Shown one piece after another: positions 9,859 through 17,676 of a stretch of DNA of 21,826 nucleotides. Made by a program: the position numbers and the translations under genes. The notes under the pieces were generated by a model, which was not told where the DNA came from, made no database searches, and worked only from the letters and a program-made list of their open reading frames with translations. The first letter of the stretch is position 1. Each line of letters begins with the position of its first letter. The DNA comes from Jaenimonas drosophilae (taxonomy: Eukaryota; Euglenozoa; Kinetoplastea; Trypanosomatida; Trypanosomatidae), in contig JASAON010001408.1 of the NCBI GenBank assembly GCA_030849065.1, forward strand, positions 1-21,826, written 5' to 3'.

Positions 9859-9885
9859 GATGATGATGATGATGATGATGATGAG
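9859..9885. repeat. GAT/ATG trinucleotide microsatellite
   Basis: About eight consecutive GAT units occur in spacer DNA upstream of IMPDH. It is a simple repeat with no coding support. Confidence 0.85.
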
Positions 9886-9992
9886 GTCTCTACGTTCTGT
9901 GCTATACGCAGTGTGGGTGTAGCACAGCTTCAAGTGTATTTTTCTAACGGTCTCTCTCTATCCACCTTTCTTGTATACACAACACCTGTCCT

Positions 9993-10008
9993 AAAAAAAA
10001 AAAAAAAA
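9993..10008. repeat. A-homopolymer (16 A)
   Basis: A run of sixteen A is followed by TTTCC about 195 bases before the IMPDH start. It could be a plain homopolymer or the tail of an old retroposed insertion; no target-site duplication or element body was recognised beside it. Confidence 0.7.
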
Positions 10009-10090
10009 TTTCCATTCATGTTGTGACGTGCTCCTTGGGTTGCCAACACTCTCAGATCTCCATGTTGTTGGCGAGTACAAAATCAGTAGT

Positions 10091-10167
10091 CCTTCTTTTT
10101 GTTTCTTCATCACCATTCTTGTGGGTTTCTGCATCTAGATCGCAAATAGTAACTCCCTTTCTCTCAG
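10091..10167 (+). promoter_or_regulatory. Probable trans-splice acceptor region for IMPDH
   Basis: A long pyrimidine-rich stretch (10091-10138) ends in CTAG with AG at 10137-10138. A second tract, CTCCCTTTCTCTCAG, ends with AG at 10166-10167, giving a leader of 36 bases before the ATG at 10204. Both fit kinetoplastid splice acceptors; the second is nearer and cleaner. Confidence 0.55.
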
Positions 10168-10203
10168 GTTATAACAAGCAGCCCGCTTTCATCATTACGA
10201 AGG

Positions 10204-11745
10204 ATGAGCGCCAACAACAATCTCCGTTTCAAGACGATCCGCGATGGAACCACCGCCGAGACCCTGTTTGATGGCGAGGGTCTCACCTACAACGACTTTA
10301 TCATCCTTCCCGGATTCATCGACTTCGGTGCCGGTGATGTGAATGTGTCAGGCCAATTTACCCGCAACATCCGCCTTCACGTGCCCGTCGTCTCATCCCC
10401 GATGGATACGGTGACGGAGAACGAGATGGCCAAGGCAATGGCCCTCGTTGGTGGTGTTGGCATCCTCCACAACAACTGCACCATCGCCCGCCAGGTGGAG
10501 ATGGTGAAGTCGGTGAAGCACTTCCGCAACGGCTTCATCTCCCGCCCAAAGTGTGTGGCCCCAGACACCTCCGTCGGGGATATCCTCCGCATTCACCGCG
10601 AGAAGGGTATGAGCGGCATCCTCATCACGGAAAACGGTGACTCCCACGGTAAGTTGCTCGGTATCGTATGCACCAAGGACGTGGATTATGTGAAGGACCT
10701 CTCCGCCCCGGTGAGCAGCATCATGACGAAGCGCGCCGACATGACGGTTGAGCTCGCCCCCATCAAGCTGGAGGAGGCCATGGACGTGCTGAACCGCAGC
10801 CGCCGTGGATATCTCCCCATCCTTGACGATAAAGACCACATCGTATACCTCTGCTCCCGCCGCGATGCGGTGCGCGCCCGACGCTATCCAAACAGCACCC
10901 TCGATAAGAGCGGCCGCCTCATTTGTGCCGCGGCCACCTCGACGCGGCCCGAGGACAAGGCACGCGTGGAGGCCCTCGTTGGTGCTGGCGTGGATGTTCT
11001 TGTGCTGGATAGCTCCCAGGGCAACACCATTTACCAAATCTCCTTCATTCAGTGGGTGAAGCAGCACTTCCCCCAGGTGGAGGTGATTGCGGGCAACGTG
11101 GTGACACAGGACCAGGCCAAGAATCTTATTGATGCTGGCGCCGACGCCATCCGCATCGGCATGGGCAGTGGAAGCATCTGCATCACGCAGGAGATCCTCG
11201 CCTGTGGCCGCCCACAGGCCACCTCCGTCTATAAGGTCGGACGCTACTGCGCCTCTCGTGGGGTTCCTTGCATGGCCGATGGCGGCCTCCGCACCGTGGG
11301 TGATATCTGCAAGGCGCTCGCGATTGGCGCCTCCACGGCGATGTTGGGTGGCATGCTCAGCGGCACCACAGAGACACCCGGTGAGTACTTCTTCAAGAAC
11401 GGCCTGCGTCTGAAGGTTTATCGCGGTATGGGAAGCTTGGAGGCCATGAGCCAGGGCAAGGAGTCGGGCAAGCGCTATCTCTCCGAGAACGAGACGGTGC
11501 AGGTGGCCCAGGGAGTGACGGGAAGCGTGGTGGATAAGGGAAGCGCCACGAAGCTCCTTCGGTACATCGCCAAGGGTCTTCAGCAGTCGGCCCAGGACAT
11601 TGGCGAGCGTAGCTTCGATGCCATTCGTGAGAAGATGTACGAGGGCCAGGTGCTCTTCAACCGCCGCTCGGCCACCGCCCAGGGCGAGGGCGGCGTTCAC
11701 TCGCTCCACAGCTACGAGAAGCGCCTCTTCGCCTCCAAAATGTAA
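10204..11745 (+). CDS. IMPDH: Inosine-5'-monophosphate dehydrogenase (IMPDH), glycosomal
   Basis: A 513-residue enzyme that oxidises IMP to XMP with NAD+, the first committed step to guanine nucleotides. Full family length: an N-terminal barrel half with SSPMDTVTE (64-72), a CBS-pair region (about 114-230), the NAD-site DSSQG (269-273), the catalytic loop GMGSGSICIT (319-328) with nucleophile C326, ADGG (358-361), YRGMGS (406-411), the mobile-flap RY pair (424-425) and VAQGVTG with Q436. The RY flap favours IMPDH over the related GMP reductase that kinetoplastids also carry. The last three residues, SKM, form a PTS1 glycosome signal, which kinetoplastid IMPDHs are known to have. Codons are strongly C/G-ending, suggesting good expression. 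The ATG at 10204 gives the usual eukaryotic start spacing to the barrel. Confidence 0.96.
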   Translation: MSANNNLRFKTIRDGTTAETLFDGEGLTYNDFIILPGFIDFGAGDVNVSGQFTRNIRLHVPVVSSPMDTVTENEMAKAMALVGGVGILHNNCTIARQVEMVKSVKHFRNGFISRPKCVAPDTSVGDILRIHREKGMSGILITENGDSHGKLLGIVCTKDVDYVKDLSAPVSSIMTKRADMTVELAPIKLEEAMDVLNRSRRGYLPILDDKDHIVYLCSRRDAVRARRYPNSTLDKSGRLICAAATSTRPEDKARVEALVGAGVDVLVLDSSQGNTIYQISFIQWVKQHFPQVEVIAGNVVTQDQAKNLIDAGADAIRIGMGSGSICITQEILACGRPQATSVYKVGRYCASRGVPCMADGGLRTVGDICKALAIGASTAMLGGMLSGTTETPGEYFFKNGLRLKVYRGMGSLEAMSQGKESGKRYLSENETVQVAQGVTGSVVDKGSATKLLRYIAKGLQQSAQDIGERSFDAIREKMYEGQVLFNRRSATAQGEGGVHSLHSYEKRLFASKM

Positions 11746-12451
11746 GCCACGACCACATGATACTGTACGTGGTGTGGCCCCACACACCCTCCGACTTCTT
11801 CCACCTCTCCACGTCTTCTTCACGGGGCAGGTGCGGAGGACGTTGGGCGAAAGATGTCCAGCTCCTGCGGATACCCGGCGTGGCCTAGTGACTGTGGGCC
11901 CCACATCTCCTACCTATCTCATTGATGTGCGGAGAACATCGTCATACGAACAGAAGCAGAAGCAGCCACATGCAGCACGTACAGCCACAAGAAGAATAAG
12001 TCACGTTGGCGGTGTTAATGTCTGTTTTCCTTGTTTTTCTGTTTTTCTCTTTCCCTACTCTCCCTGGAGGGGCCTACAATCCCCCCAGTGAATTGGTAGA
12101 TGTGTGTTTCATTCTTCACTTCATCTTTGGTGGGGAGAAGTACAAGACACATATCGCACACATACACACATACAACGTAATCATTATGGAGCTGCGTTCA
12201 CGTGTGACAAGTAAACACAAACGGATTAATTATTTGTGGCATTTCACAAAAGAAGAAGAAACACGCATGCACGTTTTCTGGGGAGCTGGACGGATGCTCC
12301 TTTTCTTCATGAATGATGTGATATTGATGATGGATGGGAATGATGATGGATCTTTCATCACTGCGCTCCTCTTCCTGCTCAATGTTAATATTATGATGTA
12401 CTTCATAGCATGTAGTGTTGCGTCCGTTGTCTTCAACGTCTTCCACCGTCG
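11746..12451. other. Intergenic spacer between IMPDH and the ELMO gene
   Basis: About 700 bp with no confident gene. A + frame running from 12006 through the ELMO start begins at a TTG codon, is Phe/Met-rich and overlaps the ELMO gene in another frame, so it is judged spurious. Pyrimidine tracts near 12027-12064 and 12360-12380 could precede the ELMO splice site, but no single acceptor stands out. Confidence 0.5.
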
Positions 12452-13327
12452 ATGCGTCATCGAAATGTCTCGGAGGGTGGCTCTCAGGCCCCAACCCCCG
12501 GCCCCCGCAGCACCTCTTCTTACGTGGAGCGGCCCTCCCACAACAGCCTCTCGACGCACGTCCGGCCAGTCCCTGCTGACACCTTTTTGTGCTCTCCATG
12601 GACGCATCTCCTCCAATCCAAGTGTCTGGGTGTGATGGATGCCTTTCCCTATTCCTTCTCTCGGCTCTTCTTCCCGGAGCTCTCCGCCACCCATCAGCTG
12701 ATGCTTTCACGCATCCAGGAGGGCTTGGTTCCCTACCGCGAAGATGATCCAGATCATGTAGGCCAGCTGCACCGGCTGTGGGCTGCACATCACCGCATTG
12801 TCTTTGATCAGGAAACACCTTATGCCTGTCCTCACCCACACTGGCAGTTGATGGGCTTTCAGAGTACCAACCCCGTCACGGACTTCCGAAGCGCAGGTCT
12901 GTGCGGGCTGCAGCAGCTCGTCTTCCTGGCCGAGGAACACCCCGAGCAGTGGAGCCAGTTCCTAACGGAGGACTACCTCCTTGGGGCGGTGGGGATGAAC
13001 CTCACGGGCAGACTCATTGCCTGGCTCGAGCTCTATCCGCGCTATGACAACGGGGCACGGAACCAACTGCAGATTGGCTCCAAGACGTACTCCAACGCCC
13101 ACGTCCGGCAGCGCCTCTGCCAATTCATTCACGATACATCCTTGGCGGAAGAGGTACGAAAGCTGAATGAAGTGTTCTGCTTCTGTATGAGACTGGTCCA
13201 TCATCGATGGATGCAATCATCGAAGAATCTCATGGAATTCAATCAGATGCTGCAACGTGTGTATGTGGAGCTGGAGCGCATGATCTTCATGTCATCGAGC
13301 TTGGACGAGCTGTGCTCCTTGGCGTGA
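12452..13327 (+). CDS. ELMO-domain protein (ELMOD-like, possible Arf/Arl GTPase regulator)
   Basis: A 291-residue protein with the ELMO/CED-12 fold. The family core is clear at 131-159, running from WQLMGFQSTNP through TDFRSAGL (143-150) to LQQLVFLAE (153-161). It fits the pattern W..xGFQ..xP.TDFR..G described for ELMODs, and the arginine of that motif (R146) is kept. The domain covers about 105-225; helical C-terminal residues to 291 follow. The N-terminal 60 residues are Ser/Pro-rich and likely disordered. Known: human ELMOD1-3 act as GTPase-activating proteins for Arl2 and Arf proteins. Inferred: control of a small Arf-like GTPase in trafficking, tubulin or flagellar biology. The start could also be the Met at residue 62 (12635), just before the conserved part. 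Family call is firm; function is inferred. Confidence 0.85.
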   Translation: MRHRNVSEGGSQAPTPGPRSTSSYVERPSHNSLSTHVRPVPADTFLCSPWTHLLQSKCLGVMDAFPYSFSRLFFPELSATHQLMLSRIQEGLVPYREDDPDHVGQLHRLWAAHHRIVFDQETPYACPHPHWQLMGFQSTNPVTDFRSAGLCGLQQLVFLAEEHPEQWSQFLTEDYLLGAVGMNLTGRLIAWLELYPRYDNGARNQLQIGSKTYSNAHVRQRLCQFIHDTSLAEEVRKLNEVFCFCMRLVHHRWMQSSKNLMEFNQMLQRVYVELERMIFMSSSLDELCSLA

Positions 13328-13485
13328 GAGAGCTGCTCAGCACGTCCAAGCTCCTGTTACGAAAAGGAAAGAGAAGAGAAGTGAATGTGTTGCAGGTTGT
13401 TGTTTGATGGGGATGAAGATAAAGATGAAGAAAAGCGTTCTCTCCCATCACGTATGCTGCTTCTGAGTACGCACCTTCCATGGGA

Positions 13486-13522
13486 CCTCCTCTTCTTCTT
13501 ATGCGCTGTATAAATGTTGTAG
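13486..13522 (+). promoter_or_regulatory. Probable trans-splice acceptor for the 361-residue ORF
   Basis: A pyrimidine tract CCTCCTCTTCTTCTT (13486-13500) is followed by AG at 13521-13522 and another at 13527-13528. The first in-frame ATG (13536) would then have a leader of only 7-13 bases, so translation may instead start at the next in-frame ATG (13599). Confidence 0.45.
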
Positions 13523-13535
13523 CACAAGCTGGCGG

Positions 13536-14621
13536 ATGGCTGTCCAGCGATGGAGAAAAACATCGAAGGTTTTGCCACGCGCAGTGAATGCGAAAGCAAT
13601 GGGCATCACGTCATGTGCGGCCGCTGCCTCCACCAAGGGAGGAGGAGCTGAACTGAATTCGCTCAGGATGATGGCATGCGAGGATGGGGATGGTCGTCCA
13701 GCACATACTCCTCCGCAATGTCCAGACGCTTCTGCGGTAGGGGAGAGTATCCATGAATGCGTGGATTTCTGCTTGGCAGAGTTGGTGCATCATGTGCGGA
13801 ACAACTGTGATGAAAATGTTATGGCATGCGTTGCGGCCTCACTTCCTCCCCACTTTGAATGGCGAGATGCGGTGATGATTGCCACACACCGAACCGATAC
13901 GCCTCTTCTTCATCATCGACGCCTTCAATGGCTTGGGGCAGTGGCCATGTACCAAAGAACATCTCCAACCGAGCACACGTGGGTTGTGGCTCCTGCATCC
14001 CTGCAGGTGCTGATGATGCCGTATCGTGGTTCTGCCCCAGACAAGAGAAGAATGCAATCACATGAAGATTATGAAGACGAACGTCGTGCGGTAGCTTGTC
14101 TGCGTGGCTTCCCCAGCATTCATGTTGTATCTATATACCAACACTTCCCTCGCACCTTGGCTGCCACATCCATGGAGGAGCACTGGTCCCGGCTGGAAGC
14201 TCTGTTGCCAGATCCTGCGCTCGCCCACGGCCTCATGCAGCGCGCGCATAGTACTTCCACGCGCATCAACACCGGCGTCCACGAGCTTCTCACGCGGTGT
14301 TGCTGGGTTGCCGTGCGCTATCCGCGGGGCTTCCCACGCAATTGGCCTCCCATGGATGCTCATGGATGCCAATTGTGCTGCCTTCTGCCATCATGTTTGG
14401 TGCTACAACAAGTCAGTGGTGGTGTTGGCCATGGTGTGCTCCCACCATATCAACGAGGACAGGCCATGGAGGCCATGCGAAGATGTGAAGAGTTGGTTGG
14501 CACATGGGCACGGCACAAGGGCCATGACGTGGTGGTGTGGGAGGAACCTGCATCGGATATGCCCCCAGCAGCCTTTGTCTCAGCGGCCTCCATGAAGAGA
14601 AGCACGATGATGTGTTCGTGA
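13536..14621 (+). CDS. Hypothetical protein, 361 residues
   Basis: Not recognised. It is a soluble-looking protein, unusually rich in Met, His and Cys. The first 22 residues are basic (MAVQRWRKTSKVLPRAV) and could be a mitochondrial presequence. If the next Met (residue 22, at 13599) is used, the protein begins MGITSC, a glycine-2 start that might be myristoylated, with Cys nearby. The most protein-like blocks are about 68-125 (helical, with HECVDFCLAELVHHVRN), about 190-250 (RRAVACLRGFPSIHVVSIYQHF) and a helical end (QAMEAMRRCEELVGTWARHK, 308-327). The segment at about 275-300 is oddly Cys/Leu/Gly-rich and the neighbouring frames stay open there, so a small frameshift cannot be excluded. It sits between two clear genes and has its own acceptor signal. 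Confidence 0.55.
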   Translation: MAVQRWRKTSKVLPRAVNAKAMGITSCAAAASTKGGGAELNSLRMMACEDGDGRPAHTPPQCPDASAVGESIHECVDFCLAELVHHVRNNCDENVMACVAASLPPHFEWRDAVMIATHRTDTPLLHHRRLQWLGAVAMYQRTSPTEHTWVVAPASLQVLMMPYRGSAPDKRRMQSHEDYEDERRAVACLRGFPSIHVVSIYQHFPRTLAATSMEEHWSRLEALLPDPALAHGLMQRAHSTSTRINTGVHELLTRCCWVAVRYPRGFPRNWPPMDAHGCQLCCLLPSCLVLQQVSGGVGHGVLPPYQRGQAMEAMRRCEELVGTWARHKGHDVVVWEEPASDMPPAAFVSAASMKRSTMMCS

Positions 14622-14774
14622 GCGAGTGCAATGCGCACCTTCCTACCTTTCTGCTACATAAATCATTGAAGATGGATATCATGGAGGAATGATCCGCTAC
14701 CTGCTACCAACAACACTCTTGTTACTTCTTGTGCTCATACCACTGCATCACCACCCTCATACATCATTCATCAT

Positions 14775-14823
14775 GTTCTTGTTTCCTTTTGTTGTTGTTG
14801 TTGGTGGTGGTGAAGCTCTAAAG
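14775..14823 (+). promoter_or_regulatory. Probable trans-splice acceptor region for the AAA protease
   Basis: A T/G-rich pyrimidine tract (TTCTTGTTTCCTTTTGTTGTTGTTG, starting about 14775) is followed by AGs at 14814-14815 and 14822-14823. The leader before the ATG at 14825 would be very short, about 1-9 bases. Confidence 0.35.
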
Positions 14824-14824
14824 T

Positions 14825-16609
14825 ATGTCCACGAAGGACCTTTCTGGTTTCAGCAATGACCCCTCCGCGGAGGAGAGCCACGCCGGCAACTACTTCCGCG
14901 GCTTCTACGATGCCGAGAAGAGGAGGAAAATCATCAATCATGATCCAACGGTTGGTCAGGCCATCGCCGGGGCCGCCCTGGGTGCCATTCCCTTTGCCCT
15001 CATTGCGTACTTCATCATGCGCCGGCGCACCGCCAAGGCTGTGGCGGCGGCCTCTGGTGCCCCAGCCCAGTCTGGCTTCATGCAGCAGATGCAATCCACG
15101 ATGGAGAAGATGATGAACCCCGCAGGAAACCGCGACTTTCGTGTGGAGGTGAAGGACACAACCTTCAAGGACGTCCTCGGCATCCCCGAGGCCCTGGAGG
15201 AGGTGCAACAGTACGTGCGCTTTCTTCGCACCCCGGAGGAATTCACCCGACTGGGCGGACGTCTTCCGCGCGGTTGTTTGCTGAGTGGTGATCCAGGCAC
15301 GGGCAAGACCCTCTTGGCGCGTGCCGTGGCGGGAGAAGCCGGGGTGCCCTTCTTCAGCTGCAGTGGTGCGGACTTCATTGAGGTGTATGCCGGATCTGGG
15401 CCGAAGCGGGTGCGGGAGTTGTTTGCCGCCGCCAAGAAGGAGTGCCCCTCCGTTATCTTCATTGATGAGATTGATGCGGTGGGCTCACGCAGCAGCGGCT
15501 CTGACAACTCCGGCCTCCACGGAGAAGAAAACCGCACCATCAACCAACTCCTCGCGGAGCTCGATGGACTCAACGCTGGTGATCCGGTGATTGTCTTCGC
15601 CGCCACCAACTTTCGCGATAACCTGGACCGCGCTCTGTTGCGCGAGGGCCGCTTCGATCGCAAGGTGGAAATACCCATGCCTGACCGCGCAGCCCGTGCG
15701 GAGCTCTTCACGCACTATCTCGGCAAGGTGGTATCGGAGGACCCCGCGACACAGGCCACGGCCCTCGCCGAGCTCACCCCAGGCGTGAGCCCCGCCACCA
15801 TCGCCGCGGTGGTGAATGAAGCTGCGCTGAGTGCGGCCATTCAGGATAAGCCGGCCGTCTCCTTGAAGGATCTCCTCCCCGCCATTGATGATGTTCTCAT
15901 TGGCAAGAAGCACCGCAATCGCATGAGTGTGCAGGCCGCCCAACGCACCGCCCTCCACGAGGCGGGCCACACACTCATCGCCTCCCTCCTCCCGGAGCAG
16001 AGCGCGGTGATTAAGGCATCCATCACCCCACGCGGGCCCGCAGCGGGCTTCACGCAACAAGTTGGCCGCGAGACCCTCGACATGCCCACGGAGTTCTCCC
16101 TCTTCACAGACATTTGCGTCATGCTGGGTGGCCGTCTGGCGGAGCTCACCCAACATGATAACTTAACCACCGGCGCTCAAGATGATTATCAACGTGCCAC
16201 GAAAACCGCGCTGCGCTCCTTCCTCTCCTTTGGCCTCTCGAGCCAGGTGGGCCTTCTTTCAGTGGAGCCACAGCGGCTGGACGAGGGCCGGATGCATCAA
16301 CGCCACTCAGAGGAGGCGCAGAAGGTGGCCGAGGCAGAGGCCGCCCTGCTCGTTGGTGCCGCCACACAGCTGGTCCGCCAGCTTCTCACTCAGCATCAAG
16401 CCACGCTGAAGCGTATCGCTGACGAGCTTTTTGATAAGAAGGAACTCCTGCGTGAGGATTTACAACGCATCATGGACCTCGAGCGGCTCTCCAAGGACAG
16501 TATCTCGGCTGAGGTGCGCTCTGCACTCACGCGCTACACCGCCAAGTCGGAGGAGTTGGCCCTTCAGCGAACCGCTCGCCGAGAATCCATGACGATGGCC
16601 ACCAACTAG
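14825..16609 (+). CDS. FtsH/YME1-type ATP-dependent zinc metalloprotease (AAA protease)
   Basis: A 594-residue membrane AAA protease. One membrane helix (about 43-65, followed by RRR) precedes the AAA module: Walker A GDPGTGKT (155-162), pore-loop YAG (188-190, FVG in FtsH), Walker B VIFIDE (210-215), and a second region of homology with R273 and R276. The M41 protease domain has the zinc motif HEAGH (378-382) and a third ligand, likely D454 in TTGAQDD. All key residues are kept, so both activities should work. Known: such enzymes form hexamers in mitochondrial inner (or plastid and bacterial) membranes and degrade misfolded membrane proteins. The single membrane span suits the i-AAA (Yme1) type, but it is shorter than Yme1. 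The N-terminus (MSTKDLSGFSNDPSAEES) is acidic and lacks a classical presequence, so the location is inferred. Confidence 0.92.
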   Translation: MSTKDLSGFSNDPSAEESHAGNYFRGFYDAEKRRKIINHDPTVGQAIAGAALGAIPFALIAYFIMRRRTAKAVAAASGAPAQSGFMQQMQSTMEKMMNPAGNRDFRVEVKDTTFKDVLGIPEALEEVQQYVRFLRTPEEFTRLGGRLPRGCLLSGDPGTGKTLLARAVAGEAGVPFFSCSGADFIEVYAGSGPKRVRELFAAAKKECPSVIFIDEIDAVGSRSSGSDNSGLHGEENRTINQLLAELDGLNAGDPVIVFAATNFRDNLDRALLREGRFDRKVEIPMPDRAARAELFTHYLGKVVSEDPATQATALAELTPGVSPATIAAVVNEAALSAAIQDKPAVSLKDLLPAIDDVLIGKKHRNRMSVQAAQRTALHEAGHTLIASLLPEQSAVIKASITPRGPAAGFTQQVGRETLDMPTEFSLFTDICVMLGGRLAELTQHDNLTTGAQDDYQRATKTALRSFLSFGLSSQVGLLSVEPQRLDEGRMHQRHSEEAQKVAEAEAALLVGAATQLVRQLLTQHQATLKRIADELFDKKELLREDLQRIMDLERLSKDSISAEVRSALTRYTAKSEELALQRTARRESMTMATN

Positions 16610-17018
16610 GCACAGGTCCGTGGTTGTTGTTGTTGTTGTTGTTTTTTATTCGTATTGGAGCGTCATGTGCCCAAACGTAGTGGAGATGTTGCATGGATGT
16701 GCGTGTATTGCACCATGGGGGTTGGTGTTGCGTCCTTCCTCACGCAAAAGAACCAATCAGGGGCACACACACACAGACATACATATATACGTGTGGCGTC
16801 AGAACACGTATGTTTTTTTCAGCTGTTGTGTGGGCACGATGATGCCTCCCTCTTCATATCTTCTCCCTTGTTATTTATGCTGCATCAATACAAGAGGTGG
16901 TTCTTCTTCAACACGGAGTAGCTCATCTTCCTTCACAACTAGCACCAACACACACCCAAGAAGCGAGTGTTGTTGTTATTGTTATTACACACACATTCAT
17001 CATCATCCATCATCCATC
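16610..17018. other. Spacer / 5' leader before SRP19
   Basis: About 400 bp with a GTT microsatellite (16622-16641), CA- and TA-rich stretches near 16763-16790 and pyrimidine tracts. The SRP19 reading frame happens to stay open back to 16620, but that extension is low-complexity (Ser/Thr/Tyr-rich) and is not part of the family. A possible acceptor is the tract at about 16899-16940 ending with AG at 16941-16942, 76 bases before the SRP19 ATG. Confidence 0.5.
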
Positions 17019-17519
17019 ATGGCCGCTCCTGCCCAGGCCTCACAGCCATCCAAGGCTGCCCGACCCTATGACAAGATGGAGGTGCAAGTGATTTTTCCGC
17101 AGTACATCGATGCCGCCCTCGCCCCGAGAGAGGGCCGCCGACTAACCCAGACGCAGGCGGTCCTGCACCCAACCATTGAGGAGATCTCCAACGCCCTCAT
17201 CAAGCTGGGCTACAAGAATGTGTACGTGGAGAGGAAGATGGGGATGCCAGCCTCTCAGGCCTGCTCCAAGTTCGCTCTCATCCCACGCGGGGCCATCAAG
17301 GTGGCCATTAAGGAGCCCGCCGACCAACACTACATTAAGAAGAGTGAGTACGATAGCCAAACACGTGCGGCTGTGGTGCCTGGCATCGAGAACAAGATGG
17401 AGGTGCTTCGTCGCGTGGCACGCATGATCAAAGAGAGCAACCCCAACCGCCCCGAGGTCCCAACGATTGCCTCGGTCCTTGCCAGCGTGAGCCCAGCACA
17501 GCTGAAGATGAAGAAGTAG
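17019..17519 (+). CDS. SRP19: Signal recognition particle subunit SRP19
   Basis: A 166-residue RNA-binding protein of the signal recognition particle. The family core is at about 21-137: VQVIFPQYID (22-31), EGRRLTQTQAV (38-48), HPTIEEISNAL (50-60), LGYKNVYVERK (63-73), GAIKVAIK (91-98) and a closing helix with MEVLRRVARMIK (127-138). Known: SRP19 binds the SRP RNA and enables SRP54 assembly so that ribosomes making secretory proteins dock at the ER; it is assembled in the nucleolus. The start is placed at the ATG at 17019, which gives MAAPAQASQ and family-like length. The frame is open further upstream, but with no homology. The basic C-terminus (QLKMKK) is typical. Confidence 0.9.
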   Translation: MAAPAQASQPSKAARPYDKMEVQVIFPQYIDAALAPREGRRLTQTQAVLHPTIEEISNALIKLGYKNVYVERKMGMPASQACSKFALIPRGAIKVAIKEPADQHYIKKSEYDSQTRAAVVPGIENKMEVLRRVARMIKESNPNRPEVPTIASVLASVSPAQLKMKK

Positions 17520-17586
17520 TGGGGTGGTGTGTGGGTGCAAACAAGGAGAGAGGGAGGAGTAAGGCTACACAGGCATCCTCATCTGG

Positions 17587-17601
17587 TGATGATGATGATG
17601 A
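17587..17601. repeat. Short GAT microsatellite
   Basis: About five GAT units in the spacer between SRP19 and the divergent kinase gene, just before that gene's pyrimidine tract. Confidence 0.7.
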
Positions 17602-17639
17602 ATCTCTTCTTCATCTCTTGTGTTTTGTTCTTCGCCTAG
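17602..17639 (+). promoter_or_regulatory. Trans-splice acceptor for the divergent kinase gene
   Basis: An almost pure pyrimidine/T-rich stretch runs from 17602 to CGCCTAG, with AG at 17638-17639 and no other AG in between. It is one of the clearest kinetoplastid acceptors in the window. It leaves an upstream ATG at 17644 and the ORF's ATG at 17651 within the first 12 bases of the spliced leader-less mRNA. Confidence 0.6.
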
Positions 17640-17643
17640 GTTG

Positions 17644-17676
17644 ATGCGATATGCGCGAGGTCCCACACGGCGGTGA
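17644..17676 (+). other. Upstream ORF overlapping the divergent kinase start
   Basis: After the predicted splice site (17639) the first ATG is at 17644, out of frame with the kinase ORF. It encodes ten residues (MRYARGPTRR) and stops at 17676, so it overlaps the kinase ATG at 17651 by 26 bases. If the splice site is right, a scanning ribosome would meet this ATG first. It may dampen expression, or the true kinase start may be the Met at 17717. Confidence 0.4.

Larger units (their letters stand above)
8560..10090. other. Intergenic region, low-complexity spacer
   Basis: About 1.5 kb with no supported gene. It contains a GTT microsatellite, a C-rich tract (9305-9332), a GAT microsatellite, a 16-base A-run and many T-tracts. 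Short ORFs on both strands are low-complexity or begin at non-ATG codons. It is probably the 3' UTR of the hypothetical gene plus the IMPDH leader region. Confidence 0.55.

Noticed and set aside
10393..11904. 503-residue antisense ORF opposite IMPDH
   Set aside because: It is a shadow of the strong codon bias of IMPDH on the other strand; it has no recognisable domain and is His/Gly/Ala-rich, as expected from complementing GC-ending codons.
12006..12635. 209-residue ORF upstream of and overlapping the ELMO gene
   Set aside because: It starts at TTG, is low-complexity and overlaps the ELMO gene in another frame.
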